The notes under the pieces were generated by a model, which was given only the letters and a program-made list of their open reading frames with translations, made no database searches and was not told where the DNA came from. Below, piece after piece: positions 55,102 through 64,000 of a stretch of DNA of 64,000 bases (within the stretch, counting starts at the first letter, position 1; every line of letters starts with the position of its first letter). This stretch comes from an uncultured Brevundimonas sp. (GTDB lineage Bacteria; Pseudomonadota; Alphaproteobacteria; Caulobacterales; Caulobacteraceae). A program made the position numbers and the translations under genes. The DNA is taken from contig NZ_CAMZFB010000004.1 of the NCBI RefSeq assembly GCF_947305955.1, positions 45,195 through 109,194 on the forward strand. The letters run 5' to 3'.

Positions 55102-56076
55102 CTAAACCGTTGCTGCCCAGTCGGTCGCGCGGATCAGGCTGCCGATGATGCCCGGTTCGCCTGCGGCGTGGCCGGCATCACCGATGATGTCCAGCTTGGC
55201 CTCAGGGAAGGCGCGGTGCAGCGCCCACGCGCCCGATGCGGGCGTCACCACGTCAAAGCGGCCTTGGGTGATGGAGGTCGGGATGTGGCGGATCTTGTCG
55301 ATGTTCTCGATGATCCAGTTTTCACTGTCGAAGAAGCCGCCGTTGGTGAAGTACCAGTTTTCGATACGGGCAAAGGCGACGGCGAAGTCGGGATCGCCGA
55401 ACTTGTCCGGCGAAGCGGTCGGTCCGGCGACGGTAACTGTATTGCCTTCCCACGTGGCCCAGGCGATGGCACAGCGGCGGCGTTCCTCGACATCGTCGCC
55501 CGTCAGGCGCTTGTAATAGGCGGCCATCAGGTTATCGCGCTCGTCCTCGGGGATGGGGGCGAGGAAGTTCTCCCACAGGTCGGGCCAGATCATCGAGGCA
55601 CCGTCCTGATAGAACCAGTGCAGCTCCTTCTTGGTCATCAGGAAGATACCGCGCAGCACCAACGCGCGGGTGCGTTCCGGATGTTTGATGGCATAGGTCA
55701 GAGACAGGGTCGAACCCCACGAACCGCCGAACACCACCCATTTGTCGATGCCCAGCATCTCGCGGATGGCTTCGATATCGGCCACCAGATCCCATGTCGT
55801 ATTATTCTCTAGGCTCGCGTTCGGACGCGACAGGCCACAGCCGCGCTGGTCAAACATGACGATGCGATAGACGGCAGGGTCAAAGTAACGTCGAAGGCCG
55901 GGGTTCACCGCACCGCCCGGACCGCCGTGCAGCACGACCACAGGGATACCGGCCGGATTGCCGCTTTCTTCCCAATAGATTTCGTGGACGCTGTCGGTCT
56001 TCATCCAGCCTTTGTTGAAGGCTTCGATTTCCGGATAAAGGGTACGACGCGGAGCGAGGGTCGAGGGAAAGGCCAT
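55102..56076 (-). CDS. pip: prolyl (proline imino-) aminopeptidase
   Basis: VVLHGGPGGAVNPGLRRYFDPAVYRIVMFDQRGCGLSRPNASLENNTTWDLVADIEAIREMLGIDKWVVFGGSWGSTLSLTYA; start MAFPSTLAPRRTLYPEIEAF. Confidence 0.95.
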   Translation of the reverse strand: MAFPSTLAPRRTLYPEIEAFNKGWMKTDSVHEIYWEESGNPAGIPVVVLHGGPGGAVNPGLRRYFDPAVYRIVMFDQRGCGLSRPNASLENNTTWDLVADIEAIREMLGIDKWVVFGGSWGSTLSLTYAIKHPERTRALVLRGIFLMTKKELHWFYQDGASMIWPDLWENFLAPIPEDERDNLMAAYYKRLTGDDVEERRRCAIAWATWEGNTVTVAGPTASPDKFGDPDFAVAFARIENWYFTNGGFFDSENWIIENIDKIRHIPTSITQGRFDVVTPASGAWALHRAFPEAKLDIIGDAGHAAGEPGIIGSLIRATDWAATV

Positions 56077-56090
56077 CAAGGTTCCTTCGT

Positions 56091-56462
56091 TTAAATCTGG
56101 GCCGGATGGCCACGAAACGCCCGAACGGCGAGCGTGATCCAACCGGCTATCATCAATGCGCCACCAATCGGTGCGACTGCGCCCATGACGCGAATATCTG
56201 TCAGGGCCAGCACAGTCAGGGCGGCGCAAAAGACGATGCCCCCCGAAAGTGCCAACCATGCGGCGAAACGGCCCATGCGGCCTGATTGGCTCCACATGGC
56301 GACGGCGGCTGCCAAGGCGGCGTGAACCATCAGATACTGGCCGCCGGTCTTCAGCCATTCAGCAGCCTGTCCACCGACGACATGCGCGCCAAAGGCACCG
56401 ACGGCGACAGACAGCGCGCCCGCAAAGGCGGCAGAGGCAAGGAGCTTGCGATCTGATTTCAT
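56091..56462 (-). CDS. DUF423 domain-containing membrane protein
   Basis: AAFAGALSVAVGAFGAHVVGGQAAEWLKTGGQYLMVHAALAAAV...FCAALTVLALTDIRVMGAVAPIGGALMIAGW. Confidence 0.9.
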   Translation of the reverse strand: MKSDRKLLASAAFAGALSVAVGAFGAHVVGGQAAEWLKTGGQYLMVHAALAAAVAMWSQSGRMGRFAAWLALSGGIVFCAALTVLALTDIRVMGAVAPIGGALMIAGWITLAVRAFRGHPAQI

Positions 56463-56510
56463 GACCAAAGATGTAGACCACTCGAACCGCAAAGTCTGCT
56501 ATCGCGCCGT

Positions 56511-57710
56511 ATGAATTCCGCCGTCCGAGTCTCGCTCCACTACATCAGCATCTTCTCGGTGACGGGCGTGGCCTTGCCCTTTGCAGGTCTGTGGCTGTCG
56601 TCCAAGGGGATGAGCAGGGCAGAGATCGGCCTGCTGCTGGCTCTGCCTATGCTCGGGCGCTTGCTGACGGGACCGCTGCTGGCTGTGTGGGCCGATGGTT
56701 TCCGGCGTCGGCGCAGTGCCATTGCGATCATGGGTTTAGTGATGGCGCTGGCCTATGGGTTGGCGGGCCTTGTCGACAATATCTGGTTGCGGGGGCTGTG
56801 CTGGTTTGTTGCGGCGACCGCGACGGCTGCCATGTTCCCGCTGGGCGATGTGCTGGCGTTGAAGCTGGCGCGCAGGGATGGCTATCCGTTCAGCCTGCCG
56901 CGCGGGTTCGGGTCACTGGCCTTTGTGCTGGCCAATCTGACAATGGGTGCGCTTCTGACCCGTGCATCGGTCGAGGCTGTGATCATCTGGATTGTTACCG
57001 CCAGCAGCCTGTGCTGCCTGATCTCTCTGGTTTTGCTTCCGGCCATCGATGTCAGCGAGGGGCAGGGCAAGGCCCCGGTCCGCGACCGGTTCAGGGGCGT
57101 CGGTGGCCTGTTTGCCAACCGCACCTTCATGCTCGCCGTTATGGGCATCGCCGCCATTCAGGCCTCGCACGGCTTCTACTACGGCTTCTCTGCCATTCTG
57201 TGGAAGGCGCAGGGCATGCCCGAAAGCTATACCGGCATGCTGTGGGCCTTTGCTGTGGCGGTCGAGGTGGCCTTCATGTGGGTGGTCGAGCCGTGGCGTA
57301 GGCGGTTTGGCATTTCGGCCTTTACGCTTGTGGCCGTGGGGGCCGGTGCCGCCATTTTGCGTTGGACCCTGATGGCGGTCGAGCCGTCGATACCGATGCT
57401 GTGGGTTCTACAGGTTCTGCACGCCCTGACGTTTGCCGCCACCTATCTGGGTAGTGTCGAGATTGTCGATGCGCTCAGCCCGCCAAAAGACCACACGGCG
57501 TCACAAACCCTGTCGTCCATGCTGTCGTCGGGTTTGATGACGGGTTTGGCGACGGCTCTGTCGGGTCCGCTCAGCGCCCGTTTCGGTGCTGCGGGCTATC
57601 TGGGGATGACGCTGATTGCGGTGGGTGGCCTCATCGCCATCCTGTCGGTTCGCCTGCCGATCAGGCGCGCGCTGCAAAACGGGGCAGGGGCGTCAGGTGC
57701 TGCGTCATGA
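56511..57710 (+). CDS. MFS transporter (HsrA/LacY-like major facilitator)
   Basis: 12-TM pattern; GVALPFAGLWLSSKGMSRAEIGLLLALPMLGRLLTGPLLAVWADGFRRRR; RGFGSLAFVLANLTMG. Confidence 0.88.
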   Translation: MNSAVRVSLHYISIFSVTGVALPFAGLWLSSKGMSRAEIGLLLALPMLGRLLTGPLLAVWADGFRRRRSAIAIMGLVMALAYGLAGLVDNIWLRGLCWFVAATATAAMFPLGDVLALKLARRDGYPFSLPRGFGSLAFVLANLTMGALLTRASVEAVIIWIVTASSLCCLISLVLLPAIDVSEGQGKAPVRDRFRGVGGLFANRTFMLAVMGIAAIQASHGFYYGFSAILWKAQGMPESYTGMLWAFAVAVEVAFMWVVEPWRRRFGISAFTLVAVGAGAAILRWTLMAVEPSIPMLWVLQVLHALTFAATYLGSVEIVDALSPPKDHTASQTLSSMLSSGLMTGLATALSGPLSARFGAAGYLGMTLIAVGGLIAILSVRLPIRRALQNGAGASGAAS

Positions 57711-58278
57711 CAGTCGCTGCTGACTTTACAGCCTGAGCAATCATGCCCTCGGTCATCAGATACGGAAAACGCATCATGGCCACGGCGGGCGTTTCCAGCG
57801 ACCCATCCAAGCGCGATAAGACGTCATAGAGCAGCTCGCTGCCCGCATCGGCCTCGTTCTCGGATGTTGCGACGGCTGGGACATGTGCTTTCGCCAGCGC
57901 TTCCAGAATATCGGCTGTCGGTGCGGTAGAGCGCACAATGCCCGGCCCGTCGTGGGACAGGCGCTGGCCGTCATGGAGTGGGATTTCGGCGCGAAGCTGA
58001 AGACGGACAGGGCCGTCATGCTTGGTGCGACCGACCAGCAGCAGGCGGCGGACATCGGGACGCCCCAGCCGCTCGGCAAGGCTGATGGCCAGTTCGGCAG
58101 GCGATTGTCCGGGGTCCACCAGTTCGGTCCGCACGCCTTGCGGTTCCCACGGAACGCCGGACAGGTCTTCGACCAGGTCCCAGACGGGCTGGGTGGCCGA
58201 CCAATTGCAGATCAGAATGCACGGGCGACGATCGTCACCGCCCGTCAGCTCCTGGTGGTGAGGCGTCGTCAAAGCCAT
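57661..58278 (-). CDS. pyroglutamyl-peptidase I-like (C15 fold) protein, catalytic residues apparently lost
   Basis: ILICNWSATQPVWDLVEDLSG; RLLLVGRTKHDGPVRLQLRAEI; DGPGIVRSTAPTADILEALAKAHVPAVATSENEADAGSELLYDVL; AVAMMRFPYLMTEG, which parallel Pcp motifs. Confidence 0.6.
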   Translation of the reverse strand: MALTTPHHQELTGGDDRRPCILICNWSATQPVWDLVEDLSGVPWEPQGVRTELVDPGQSPAELAISLAERLGRPDVRRLLLVGRTKHDGPVRLQLRAEIPLHDGQRLSHDGPGIVRSTAPTADILEALAKAHVPAVATSENEADAGSELLYDVLSRLDGSLETPAVAMMRFPYLMTEGMIAQAVKSAATVMTQHLTPLPRFAARA

Positions 58279-58361
58279 AGCCCTATGCCACTCCTGCTCG
58301 CGCGGGGCGCACGCTGCGGATTTTGGCGCGTGCGGTCAAGTCCCGATCCGACAACGCGGGC

Positions 58362-60860
58362 TTAGCGCAGATCGTTCATCGCGGCGTCAAAGATCATGAA
58401 CGCCCGACCTTCATCGGTGGCCAGACGGTTATTGATGCCGTGGTTGTCATCGCCGTATTCGGCCACGATGTCGTGGAAACGGGCGATGAAGGCGTTGATC
58501 TCGCTGTGCAGCTGGGCATCCGCCGTCACGCGGCGGTTGATGCTACGCACAGCCGCAGGGGCCACACGTCGCACGATCTGGCGGGCGCGGACAGCATCCT
58601 GACGGGCAAGGGCGGCGGCCACATCCTCGATACGCGCGCGCGGCAGCAGGGCATTGGGGTCAACACCCAATCGGCGCAGCGACGACACGGCCTGTTCCGC
58701 CAGTACGGGGAAGGCCACATTGGCGGCGGGGGCCTGCGCTTCCGGTGCGTGGCCTGACGGCGCGGCGGGCTGCGCGTGCGGGGCGTTGATCTGCCACTGC
58801 ATGCCCTGATTGATCGGCGTCTGGGTGGCCATCGGCGGCGTCAGCGGTTGAGCCGGAGCCTCGTCCAGCGGGGCGGGGCGCAGCGGGATACGCATGGCGT
58901 CGCTGGCTTCCGACGGCGCGGGCGCGGCATCCTGCGGATGGCCGATCAGGCGGACGGCCTCATTGACCATCTCATAGTTTTTGCGGACGCGGTCCTGGAA
59001 ACCAAGGTCCTGCGCCTCGGCCTCGGCGGCGGCGCGGCGCGAGGCTTCGTTGAGGGTCGCAAGGCTCTGCTCGGCGGTATAGCGGACCGAGGCGATGTGC
59101 TGGGCGGTATCTTCGGGCCGGCTGGCGGCGCGGGTGTCCAGTTCCTTCACCGAGGCCTCGATGCGCGACAGGGCGTCGGTCACGCGGCGGGTCAGGTTTT
59201 CGAGGCGCATCATCGCCTCGTTGCCGGTGATATCGACCAGCTTGACCGTCTCGTCGACGATCTTCTTGGCACCGGCGATGCGTGCTTCGGCGGCATCATC
59301 GGCCTGACGCGCGGCGTCGAACAGGCTTTCGCCCAGACGATCGGCGCGGATTTGCGCCTGTTGCAGGGCTTGTTCAGCCAGCAGGCGCTGCTCGGACGCG
59401 GCGCGGTTGAGGGCGTCGACAGCTTGCTGCGTTTCCTGCAGCAGGCGGTTGCGGCTTTCGGTGGCCAGAGCTTCGAAGGTGTCCAGCGACAGCTTGGTCG
59501 CGGAGTCAAAGCCCTCGGCTTCACGCTGCGACAGACCCACCAGCGAGCGGAACTGTTCGATAACGGCTTCGACCTGTTTCTTGATCGACTCCGCGATCTG
59601 GTCGCCGGTGTTGTTCAGGTCGGCAGCCGCCGTGCGGGTCTGCACCAGATGCTCGACGAACTGGGCGCGCTGGCTTTCGATCTGGGCGGCGAAGTCTTCC
59701 TGATCGGTCCGCAGTGAATAGGCGGCGTTGACCAGCGCGGCACGCTGCTGGCTCAGACCATCCTCGACGGCCTTGATCTGTTCCGACACACCCGTGCCCG
59801 CCGTTTCCAGACGCAGGGTCTGGCGCGACAGGTCCTCAGCCGCGACGCGTGCGGCGTCCTGTGCCTCGGTCGCGGCGGCGGCCAGATCGGCGGCGCGGGC
59901 GGCGAGGGCGGCTTCGGCCTCACGCAGCTGGGCCTGTGCCAGATCAGAGGCATCGGCCACCATCTGGGCCTGACGCTGGACAGCGTCGGCGACCGATAGG
60001 GCCTTGGTGTCGAGGGACTCGCCCAGCGTGGCCAGCAACTGGCGTTCATCGCCAATGGTGCGGGTGATGTTCTGGGTCGCGGTCTGCGCGGTGCGGGCGG
60101 CCTCGGTCAGGCGTGTCGCCTCGTTCAACAGGCTTTCGCGCAGGGCGGTCAGTTCCTGACGTGCGCGCTCGGCCATGTTGGCGGCTTCGTCGATATCGCC
60201 GCGCAGGCTTTGAACGATGCTGGAGGTTTGTTCTGCACCATAGACGGTGGGCGCAACCATGGCGTCGGCAAGTTCGCGGGCGCGGCGGTTTTCCTGTGCC
60301 AGCATTCCGCCCAGACGCAGCGAATGGGCGAGCATGAAGAACAGACCCGCGGGCGCGATGGCGATCAGCGCATAGACGGCAATACGGATCGGCTCCAGGT
60401 CAACCAGGCCCGCGCCGAACTCATAGGCAAACCATGACGCAATGCCGCCGATCCAAAGGGCGGACGCGATAATGGCGAGGATATAGATCGAACCGCCCGG
60501 CGACTTGGCCTTGGACTTCTTGCTGCCCTTTACCTTGGTGGCGGCCACGGTCGGGCTGGTTTCATTCGCCGTTGTCAGTTCACCGTTGGCGGCTTCATCG
60601 AGCGGGGAAAGCTGTTGGCTCTGACGTTCGGCCTCCAGCACGCGCAGCTCGGCCTGGCGTTGCTGCTCGGCCAGACGGCGGCGCTGACGCTCGGACATGG
60701 GGCGTGCGTAGGGGTCTTCGGCGGCGGCCGGTTCGGTCGTTTCCGAAGGCTTTGGAACGATGGTCAGGCCCTCGTCACCCCAGAATGCATTGTGCTGGGT
60801 ACCGTCATTCTCGGTGGCGGGATTTTCGGTCGAGGTTTCAGGCCGATGGTTATGGGTCAT
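58362..60860 (-). CDS. large membrane-anchored coiled-coil protein (TipN-like candidate)
   Basis: Two TM helices near residues 125-190 (SIYILAIIASALWIGGIASWFAYEFGAGL; IAVYALIAIAPAGLFFMLAHSLRLG), then ~450 aa Ala/Glu/Gln/Arg-rich coiled coil and a C-terminal globular domain. Confidence 0.7.
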   Translation of the reverse strand: MTHNHRPETSTENPATENDGTQHNAFWGDEGLTIVPKPSETTEPAAAEDPYARPMSERQRRRLAEQQRQAELRVLEAERQSQQLSPLDEAANGELTTANETSPTVAATKVKGSKKSKAKSPGGSIYILAIIASALWIGGIASWFAYEFGAGLVDLEPIRIAVYALIAIAPAGLFFMLAHSLRLGGMLAQENRRARELADAMVAPTVYGAEQTSSIVQSLRGDIDEAANMAERARQELTALRESLLNEATRLTEAARTAQTATQNITRTIGDERQLLATLGESLDTKALSVADAVQRQAQMVADASDLAQAQLREAEAALAARAADLAAAATEAQDAARVAAEDLSRQTLRLETAGTGVSEQIKAVEDGLSQQRAALVNAAYSLRTDQEDFAAQIESQRAQFVEHLVQTRTAAADLNNTGDQIAESIKKQVEAVIEQFRSLVGLSQREAEGFDSATKLSLDTFEALATESRNRLLQETQQAVDALNRAASEQRLLAEQALQQAQIRADRLGESLFDAARQADDAAEARIAGAKKIVDETVKLVDITGNEAMMRLENLTRRVTDALSRIEASVKELDTRAASRPEDTAQHIASVRYTAEQSLATLNEASRRAAAEAEAQDLGFQDRVRKNYEMVNEAVRLIGHPQDAAPAPSEASDAMRIPLRPAPLDEAPAQPLTPPMATQTPINQGMQWQINAPHAQPAAPSGHAPEAQAPAANVAFPVLAEQAVSSLRRLGVDPNALLPRARIEDVAAALARQDAVRARQIVRRVAPAAVRSINRRVTADAQLHSEINAFIARFHDIVAEYGDDNHGINNRLATDEGRAFMIFDAAMNDLR

Positions 60861-61003
60861 GGGCGGTCATCTCGGTCGTATCAGCGCCTGACGGCAGGGA
60901 CGAAGCTCGGACCCTAAACGCTATAGCTGTCGACGCAAAGGTGCCGAAGGGCCAATCCGGCCAAGATATTCACCGGAAACATCAACTTGTTGGCGCCGGA
61001 CAT

Positions 61004-61030
61004 CAAAAAGGGCCACCGTTGGTGACCCTC
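61004..61030 (-). terminator. hairpin terminator after small ORF 61035-61211
   Basis: AGGGcCACC-gtt-GGTGaCCCT with a T5 tract on the minus strand. Confidence 0.6.
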
Positions 61031-61034
61031 GCTT

Positions 61035-61211
61035 TCAGCATTCAGGCGATGGAGCCTTGCCCGAACTGTCGTCGCTGACCACGTCACACAGCGGGACGCG
61101 GGTGATTTCAACGGGCTTCGCATTGCGCGTCAGATCGATGCCGATCTGGGATATCGCCAGAGCAGCCAGAGCGGCAACGAGCGCCGCAATGAAATCGATC
61201 AGGGTCTTCAT
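61035..61211 (-). CDS. 58-aa small membrane/secreted protein
   Basis: MKTLIDFIAALVAALAALAISQIGIDLTRNAKPVEITRVPLCDVVSDDSSGKAPSPEC; one TM helix, followed by a terminator. Confidence 0.5.
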   Translation of the reverse strand: MKTLIDFIAALVAALAALAISQIGIDLTRNAKPVEITRVPLCDVVSDDSSGKAPSPEC

Positions 61212-61353
61212 GGCGACAAAATGCCCGAACTGAGGCGTCATGACAACTGAGGGCCATCGGAATTTATTGATGAATCCCGTCGTGATGGAACCTTGTCATC
61301 GCTAGCCCGCTCGTCAACACTCACGCTGGCACATGGGCTGATGGACGAGGGGC

Positions 61354-62829
61354 ATGCAGACGCGCGTCGCATACGAGGACACCCTCATTGAAGAGGGGCC
61401 CGCCATCTGGCGGCGCGCCATCGCGTCGCGTCTGGCCCCGATTATGGAAAATGATCAATATTTCCGCGCCTTGGACGCGTCTCTTGCCAAGGCAGAGAAA
61501 TCGGTTGTCGTGCTGGGGTGGCAGTTCGATCCGCGCACGCGGCTCGATCCCCAGTCTCCAACCGATGCACGAAAGTTCGAGATCGGCGAGCGGCTGAAGT
61601 CCATGGTGCGTGCCAGGCCCGACCTGAAGGTCCGGTTGCTGATCTGGCGCTCGCCCCTCGTCATTGCCGCGTCGCAGGACTTCTACCCTCATAAGGCGCT
61701 CAAATGGTTCAACCAGCCGGTCGTTGATCTGGAGCTGGACAGCGTGGGTATTCTGGGGGCCTGCCATCACCAGAAGGTTGTGGTGATCGACGACAAGGTC
61801 GCCTTTGTCGGGGGCGGCGATATCTCTGTCGATCGCTGGGACAGCGAGGGGCATTATAGCGGTGATCCCCGCCGCTGCATGCCGTCGGGCTTGATCCCGT
61901 CGCCGCGACACGAATGGATGTGTGTGGTGGACGGCGAGGCTGCAAAGGCCTTGGGCGATCTGGCGAGAAGGCGCTGGAAACTGGCCTGCGGTGAGGACTT
62001 GCCCGAGGTCGAGACCGAAGGTGATCCGTGGCCCGATACGGTGCGGGCGCGGTTCTATGATATCCCCGTGGGGCTTTCCCGTACCGAGCTGGAAGCGCGT
62101 GGACAGCCCGAGGTGCGCGAGAATGAAACCTTATTCATTGAATCAATAAAACGCGCAAAGCATCTGATTTATATTGAGAATCAGTATTTCACATCGCCCT
62201 TCATCGCCTCGGCCATTGCCGCTCGTCTTGAAGAGGAGGACGGGCCTGAGGTGGTGCTGGTGTCTACGGGGCGCAGTCCGTCTTGGTTCGACGGGCTCAC
62301 GATGGATACCGCCCGCGCCGAGGTGCTGTGGCGATTGGAGAAGGCAGACAAGCACGACCGGTTCTTTGCCTTCTATCCGCTGACCTCGCGCGGTGACCGG
62401 ATCATCGTTCATGCCAAGATGTGCATCATCGACGACAAGCTGATGCGGATCGGGTCCACCAATATCAACAACCGGTCCATGGGTCTGGATACTGAGGTGG
62501 ACCTGTGTTTCGAGGCCCGCAGCGAGGCCGAACGAGAGGCGGTGCGCGAATACCGCCAGCATACGCTGGGCCACTTCATCGGCGTCTCTTCCGCAGAGTT
62601 TGATCAGGCCGAGAGCATTATGGGTTCGGTGGGCCGCGCCATTGAAACCTTCGGGCAGGGGCGGATGAACATCATGGGCCTACGCCAGCCGACGCGGCTG
62701 GAGCGGATGTTCGCGGAGTGGCAGTTCGGTGATCCGCTGTCGGCCAAAGACGCGTGGAAGCCGTGGCGGCGCCGCTATCTGACCCGCATGACGCGCCCAC
62801 GTTCCGAAGGCGGCCAATCCGCAGGCTAG
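61354..62829 (+). CDS. phospholipase D-like domain protein (cardiolipin synthase-like)
   Basis: Two HKD motifs: HHQKVVVIDDKVAFVGGGDISVDRWD and HAKMCIIDDKLMRIGSTNINNRSMGLDTE. Confidence 0.93.
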   Translation: MQTRVAYEDTLIEEGPAIWRRAIASRLAPIMENDQYFRALDASLAKAEKSVVVLGWQFDPRTRLDPQSPTDARKFEIGERLKSMVRARPDLKVRLLIWRSPLVIAASQDFYPHKALKWFNQPVVDLELDSVGILGACHHQKVVVIDDKVAFVGGGDISVDRWDSEGHYSGDPRRCMPSGLIPSPRHEWMCVVDGEAAKALGDLARRRWKLACGEDLPEVETEGDPWPDTVRARFYDIPVGLSRTELEARGQPEVRENETLFIESIKRAKHLIYIENQYFTSPFIASAIAARLEEEDGPEVVLVSTGRSPSWFDGLTMDTARAEVLWRLEKADKHDRFFAFYPLTSRGDRIIVHAKMCIIDDKLMRIGSTNINNRSMGLDTEVDLCFEARSEAEREAVREYRQHTLGHFIGVSSAEFDQAESIMGSVGRAIETFGQGRMNIMGLRQPTRLERMFAEWQFGDPLSAKDAWKPWRRRYLTRMTRPRSEGGQSAG

Positions 62830-63554
62830 GGCCGGATGGCGAAGTCCATTACCAGGGGTACATGGTCGGACGCTGTCCGCACCTCGGGGCTGTTGCCGGT
62901 AAAGACCCGTTCGACGGCGATGTGGCTGCTGACAAACAGGTGGTCGATGCGGATGGCCGGATAGGCGGACGGGAAGGTCTTTACGCTGGGCTTCAGGCCC
63001 AGCACGCGCTGGGCATCGCGCAAATGGCGCGTCAGGCTGCCATAGGGGCGGGTGATCGAGGTGGCGTTGAAATCACCCGCGAGGATGGTGGGGCCCTTGC
63101 AGGCACCCAGCCAGTCCTTGCCCACGAGGGCGGCGGCCTGACGGCGTTGCTCGGCAGGAACGAGGCCGAAATGGGTGTTCAGGACATTAAGGCCGACGCC
63201 GTCGATATCGATCTCGGTCCATACAGCGCCACGACTTTCCAGTCCGCGAATGCCCGACACGGTCGGCAGGCTTCCTGTGCGGCGCAGGGTGTCGGGATAT
63301 CGGGTCAGGATGGCATCGCCATACTGTTCATCCTCGCGCTGCATGGCGGGGTGAAAGCGGGACGACATGCCCAACAGCTCGGCCAGCCGCGCGGCCTGAT
63401 CGACGCCATCGGTGCGGGCGCGTCCGACGTCTATTTCCTGCAAGCACACGATGTCGGGACGTTCGGCAGCAATGACGCGGGCGATCCGTTCCACATCCAG
63501 CTTGCGATCCGTGCCAACGCAGCGATGCACATTATAGGTAAGCAATCTGGGCAT
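62826..63554 (-). CDS. endonuclease/exonuclease/phosphatase family protein
   Basis: PRLLTYNVHRCVGTDRKLDVERIARVIAAERPDIVCLQEIDVGRARTD; ILAGDFNATS; IRIDHLFVSSHI; ASDHVPLVMDF. Confidence 0.93.
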   Translation of the reverse strand: MPRLLTYNVHRCVGTDRKLDVERIARVIAAERPDIVCLQEIDVGRARTDGVDQAARLAELLGMSSRFHPAMQREDEQYGDAILTRYPDTLRRTGSLPTVSGIRGLESRGAVWTEIDIDGVGLNVLNTHFGLVPAEQRRQAAALVGKDWLGACKGPTILAGDFNATSITRPYGSLTRHLRDAQRVLGLKPSVKTFPSAYPAIRIDHLFVSSHIAVERVFTGNSPEVRTASDHVPLVMDFAIRP

Positions 63555-63593
63555 ATGTAACGAAACGACCGGACGTCGATTTGGATCAGACGA

Positions 63594-64000
63594 TCACAGC
63601 ACGATCAGGCGATCAGCCACCTCATTGATATCGTCCTCGCGGGGCGGGAAGTGTTCAGCCAGCGCCTGACCGGACAGGGCGATGGCGTCCTCCATGCCCT
63701 TGATCGGGTCACCCTTCTTGATGCCGGAAATCATTGCCGCGACCGTCTCGCCCCAAAACTCGGGCGTGGTGCGGGAATAGATGCCGGTATCGGCGATAAC
63801 CTCGACCTCATGGTCGGCCATGGCGGCAAAGAGCAGCACGCCGGTGCGGTCGATGGTGTCATGCAGGCCGTGGGCCATGAACTGTTGCAGGGCGACCCGC
63901 CGGACGCGGGCGCGGCGGATGCGCTGTGGCACCATTATCCGCGCGATCACGGGGATCATGCTCAGCAGGTAGACAACCGAAAAGGTTAGAACCTGCGCGA
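63594..64000 (-). CDS. TPM domain-containing protein (partial, runs off the right edge)
   Basis: TGVLLFAAMADHEVEVIADTGIYSRTTPEFWGETVAAMISGIKKGDPIKGMEDAI; the frame stays open upstream of the track start through AQVLTFSVVYLLSM to base 64000. Confidence 0.85.
   Translation of the reverse strand, partial: AQVLTFSVVYLLSMIPVIARIMVPQRIRRARVRRVALQQFMAHGLHDTIDRTGVLLFAAMADHEVEVIADTGIYSRTTPEFWGETVAAMISGIKKGDPIKGMEDAIALSGQALAEHFPPREDDINEVADRLIVL

Overview
This is a 64 kb, high-GC, gene-dense chromosomal window. It most resembles an alphaproteobacterium of the Caulobacterales type: mreBCD-mrdA-rodA operon, ~1000-aa TonB-dependent receptors, a CtrA-like TTAA-N7-TTAA box and a TipN-like coiled-coil protein. 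I could not verify the taxonomy. Most of the content is housekeeping: queA, dadA/lrp, class I lysK, queC-queE, aroC, pdxH, an acyl-CoA ligase, a methionine cluster (ArsR-methyltransferase fusion, metF, split metH), ettA, a polyprenyl synthase, an aspartate aminotransferase, the rod-shape operon, a proline iminopeptidase and a PLD protein. I recognised no prophage, transposon, CRISPR array, rRNA or tRNA. The best candidates for something under-described are: (1) a duplicated divergent module of a small secreted protein and a TonB-dependent receptor, inside a three-receptor array; (2) a small DUF6508-like ORF translationally coupled between the two halves of a split MetH, downstream of an ArsR-methyltransferase regulator with a perfect 22-bp palindrome at its start codon; (3) a hybrid histidine kinase that has lost its phospho-acceptor His; (4) a pyroglutamyl-peptidase-like protein lacking catalytic residues; (5) a CtrA-box-controlled small protein of unknown function. 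No complete novel defence or mobile system is evident.
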